Shown here: positions 61,466-64,000 of the stretch, piece after piece
How positions within the stretch are numbered: position 1 is the first letter of the stretch
Layout: each line of letters begins with the position of its first letter
Source: Juglans regia
Taxonomy: Eukaryota > Streptophyta > Magnoliopsida > Fagales > Juglandaceae
Assembly (NCBI RefSeq): GCF_001411555.2
Contig: NC_049903.1
Coordinates: forward strand, 32,529,083 to 32,593,082
DNA: 64,000 bases
Reading direction: 5' to 3'
Notes under the pieces: model-generated
The model's database searches: none
Told to the model about the DNA's origin: nothing
Seen by the model: the letters and a program-made list of their open reading frames with translations, nothing else
Position numbers and translations under genes: made by a program

Positions 61466-62084
61466 ATAAATTGATCAATGATTCATCAACAAAGTAATCT
61501 AATATAAGACAACTTTGGCATCAATTCACAACATCATTAATGCATCAAAGGAAATTTATCTCATTTATAAAAATGACTAACAAATGTGGAATAGATTTAA
61601 TAGATACCTCAAATTTCATTGAAGGGATAAAATATCACCAAAGGAAATACCAAAAACAAACAAAATTATAAAATAAAACAAAAAAATATGATATATTTTA
61701 TAGGAATAAATATGTGATATATCAATTATCAAGATGAAGGAGAATAACCAAGATTTTCAGCAAAAGGCACAAGCATATTGCTTTCGCAAATTGAAAGTTA
61801 ACATGCTTTAAACTGAAAGTGGACACTCATGCAAAAATGCTGAAGGTTAGAACCATATCTAGACAAACACCGGACAAAACTGCATTTAAATGCCTTTTGT
61901 TCTTTTATATCTTTTTGCAACAATTCCAGTCCTACTTGAAGTACATTATATTATTTTAAAAAAATTTAGTGAAATTCTTTTTAGCATTGTAACAGTTATG
62001 AATTGATCCATTAAGATGGCATGTTTGTGTGCGCATTGAGAATATCAACTTGCTCAAAGAGGAATGAGATCTGCTATACATCAT

Positions 62085-62160
62085 CCTACAGCCGGCGCAC
62101 ACTTCACATGATTTTTTTTTTTTTTACACTCAATGGCATTGAGTGTGCGCCGGCTGTAGG
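62085..62160. mobile_element. 76-bp foldback with perfect 19-bp GC-rich arms
   Basis: CCTACAGCCGGCGCACACT (62085-62103) and AGTGTGCGCCGGCTGTAGG (62142-62160) are exact complements around a 38-bp spacer containing a T-run. The arms are GC-rich in an AT-rich setting. A very short MITE is the likeliest explanation. Confidence 0.7.
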
Positions 62161-64000
62161 CTGCAGCAAATATTTTTCCAAGAGGAATCATCTGGCTTCT
62201 CTTTTACGATTTTTCGAATAATCATTTAGCATCTCATGCCATGAAAATTTAAATAAAGAAATCCAACTTATTTGTTTAAGAGTTGAAAAAAGAAAAAGAA
62301 GAAGAAGAGATTATTACTCAAGACCACATATCAGAATGACTTTCACACCTAGAAAGTCGAGATGTTTGAGAGTCAGATCGTGTCATTTGTCATTGTCCTG
62401 GTCTCAAATATTTCTAATTTCCTCAATCCGCATCCTGGACAAAAACTAAAAATTTTGGAGGACGCCTTATGAAAACACTGACCAGAGCGTTCCTAAATAT
62501 CATCTGGAATTAAAAAGTTAGATTCTTCAAATAGATTCATCGTCAATTTCAAAATATATTAATATTTTTTCCCACCATGCTGCTTCTACTTATCATTTCA
62601 GATGCATGCCAAAACAAATCTCCACCTCCACTTCACCGAACTTAAATTGAACTATCCAAATAGCTGAACCTAACTTTACCTCTTTTTTTCTTTAATCCAA
62701 AACAATCAGCGTAAATGACCAATTTAAAAAAAAAAAAAAGATTGCCAAGGAAAAAAAAAAGAAAAGAAAAAAACTACAAATTAGACTTTCTTTTCATTTC
62801 TCACGTTTCTCAACATCCAAACAGAAACTGAAATAATGAGGCACAGAGACAGACAGAGAGGTCACCTGTTGAATACAGGTGGGAGGGAAGTAGATCGCCA
62901 CGGCAAGAATTCCCACATTCTTTGCCATTTTTGCTCCTTGCTTTCCTTCTCACTTGGAAATTCAGATTCCGAACAATGACTTCATTTCTCTCCCTCACCG
63001 GGTAGCTCCTGGTTTGCTGCAAAGATGGGTTAAGAGAGAGAAAAAAATGAAATCTATGAGAGATTCTCAGAGAGAAGCCGTGGTGATGCTCAGATGTAGG
63101 TGCTCAGATGTCTATAAAAGATAAACTGGGGTGCAACCCGGCGCTGCCCCTTCTTCTTTTTCCTTCGTTCTTTTTCTTTCCTCTGCCTTCTCCTTCGCCG
63201 AGCACCGAAAAAATGGGTAAAATATAAAAACTAAATAGTTGTAAGAATGCTTTACCTTACCCATAAAAGCAGCAAATGCAGAACAAAACTCCTTTCATTT
63301 GCTGCGGTTGTCAAAACCAGTCAGAGCCTCGGCCTCAATCATATCTCTGAGGTTGTCAAAACCAGTAAGATCTGGACCCCCATGAAACTAAAGATGCAGT
63401 CGATCAACACAAATCGAACACCACAAACCTGAAGATGAAAACATGCACATCAGAAAAGCATGGACATCAAACTGAAAACACGCACGTACAATAAAATCAT
63501 GCTAATAATCCCCATCTTGACGCCGTGTTTGGCTGCTGAGAAAAAAATTAAGAGTTCTGAAATTTGAAACCCAGATCTCTATGGGATGAGGGAGGTTGCA
63601 TTTGGTGGCTAGAGGCAACCCACGACGTCGCTAGAACTGTCGTGCTCCGTGGCTGCTGGCTGTGAGATGGAGAGAGAGAGAGAGAGAGGAGAGGACGTTA
63701 GGTTCAAGGTTAAGAGAGAACTAAGAGGAGAAAGGGAATCGGGAATGAGAGAGAGTGATTTGCACTCATAAATAATAAAACGAAGAGAAATAACAGTAAA
63801 TAAAAAAAAAATCGCTTACACAAATAGACACAAAGTCACTGATACAAGTAAAATTATCTCTTCCCTATACACTGACTAATGAAAAGTCGTCTTTTCCCTC
63901 AGCTTTATCTATTTCCTCATCTTTAATATTTTTTTAATCTTTACTCTTTCATACTTTTTTAGGTGTTATCTTTTCTCTTTCATACTTTTTAAGTGTTATG

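Larger units (their letters stand above)
58957..64000. other. AT-rich region without recognisable gene
   Basis: No protein, tRNA or rRNA was recognised. A/T-rich sequence with a (GA)n run at 61428-61462, a small perfect foldback at 62085-62160 and another GA run near 63668-63689. The stretch 62850-63200 (C/T-rich, GC-richer) and 63580-63720 look like gene-edge or LTR-type sequence. The frames at 61124-61396 and 62810-63022 could not be assigned. A non-coding transcript or a gene starting beyond the window is possible. Confidence 0.4.

Overview
This is a 64-kb nuclear window from a flowering plant. It is AT-rich, its genes are split by short GT-AG introns, and it is full of retrotransposon debris, miniature inverted-repeat elements (MITEs) and microsatellites. 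Protein similarity places it in the eudicots. The dominant MITE family looks like one common in woody Fagales such as walnut and hickory, but that is from memory and low confidence.

Five intact protein-coding genes can be modelled exon by exon. LHCB4 (CP29 antenna protein of photosystem II) is at 15029-16027 on the minus strand. An HMGB-type HMG-box chromatin protein is at 24370-26074 on the plus strand. An AIRP2-type RING E3 ligase is at 28598-32172 (minus), a RUS5-type DUF647 protein at 35780-42174 (minus), and a CAX-type vacuolar cation/proton exchanger at 43767-47887 (minus). All five reading frames stay open across every proposed junction. A broken class II small heat-shock protein gene lies at 18296-18515.

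The order LHCB4, AIRP2, RUS5, CAX matches Arabidopsis chromosome 5 (At5g01530, At5g01520, At5g01510, At5g01490). The HMGB gene beside them matches the neighbour of CAX3 on the duplicated chromosome 3 segment. The window therefore looks like an ancestral block that Arabidopsis split between two duplicates.

Layout. 1-1450: LINE 3' end. 1453-4080: decayed repeats. 5690-14340: a degenerate endogenous pararetrovirus (Caulimoviridae) interrupted by a 2.7-kb LTR-like insert, followed by an array of about 97-bp tandem repeats and an LTR-like tail. 15-48 kb: the gene block, with MITEs, a LINE inside a RUS5 intron and a retroposon with an 18-bp target duplication. 48-53 kb: gene-poor. 53118-58905: a second pararetrovirus locus arranged as a tail-to-tail inverted repeat of nearly 2 kb per arm with a 29-bp centre. 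59-64 kb: AT-rich sequence with no recognisable gene.

The genes do not form one pathway. They cover light harvesting, chromatin architecture, ubiquitination (ABA-linked in Arabidopsis), a poorly understood plastid-type DUF647 protein, and vacuolar calcium loading. The most unusual structure is the pararetrovirus inverted repeat, which could give a long hairpin RNA if transcribed. No wholly new gene system was recognised.
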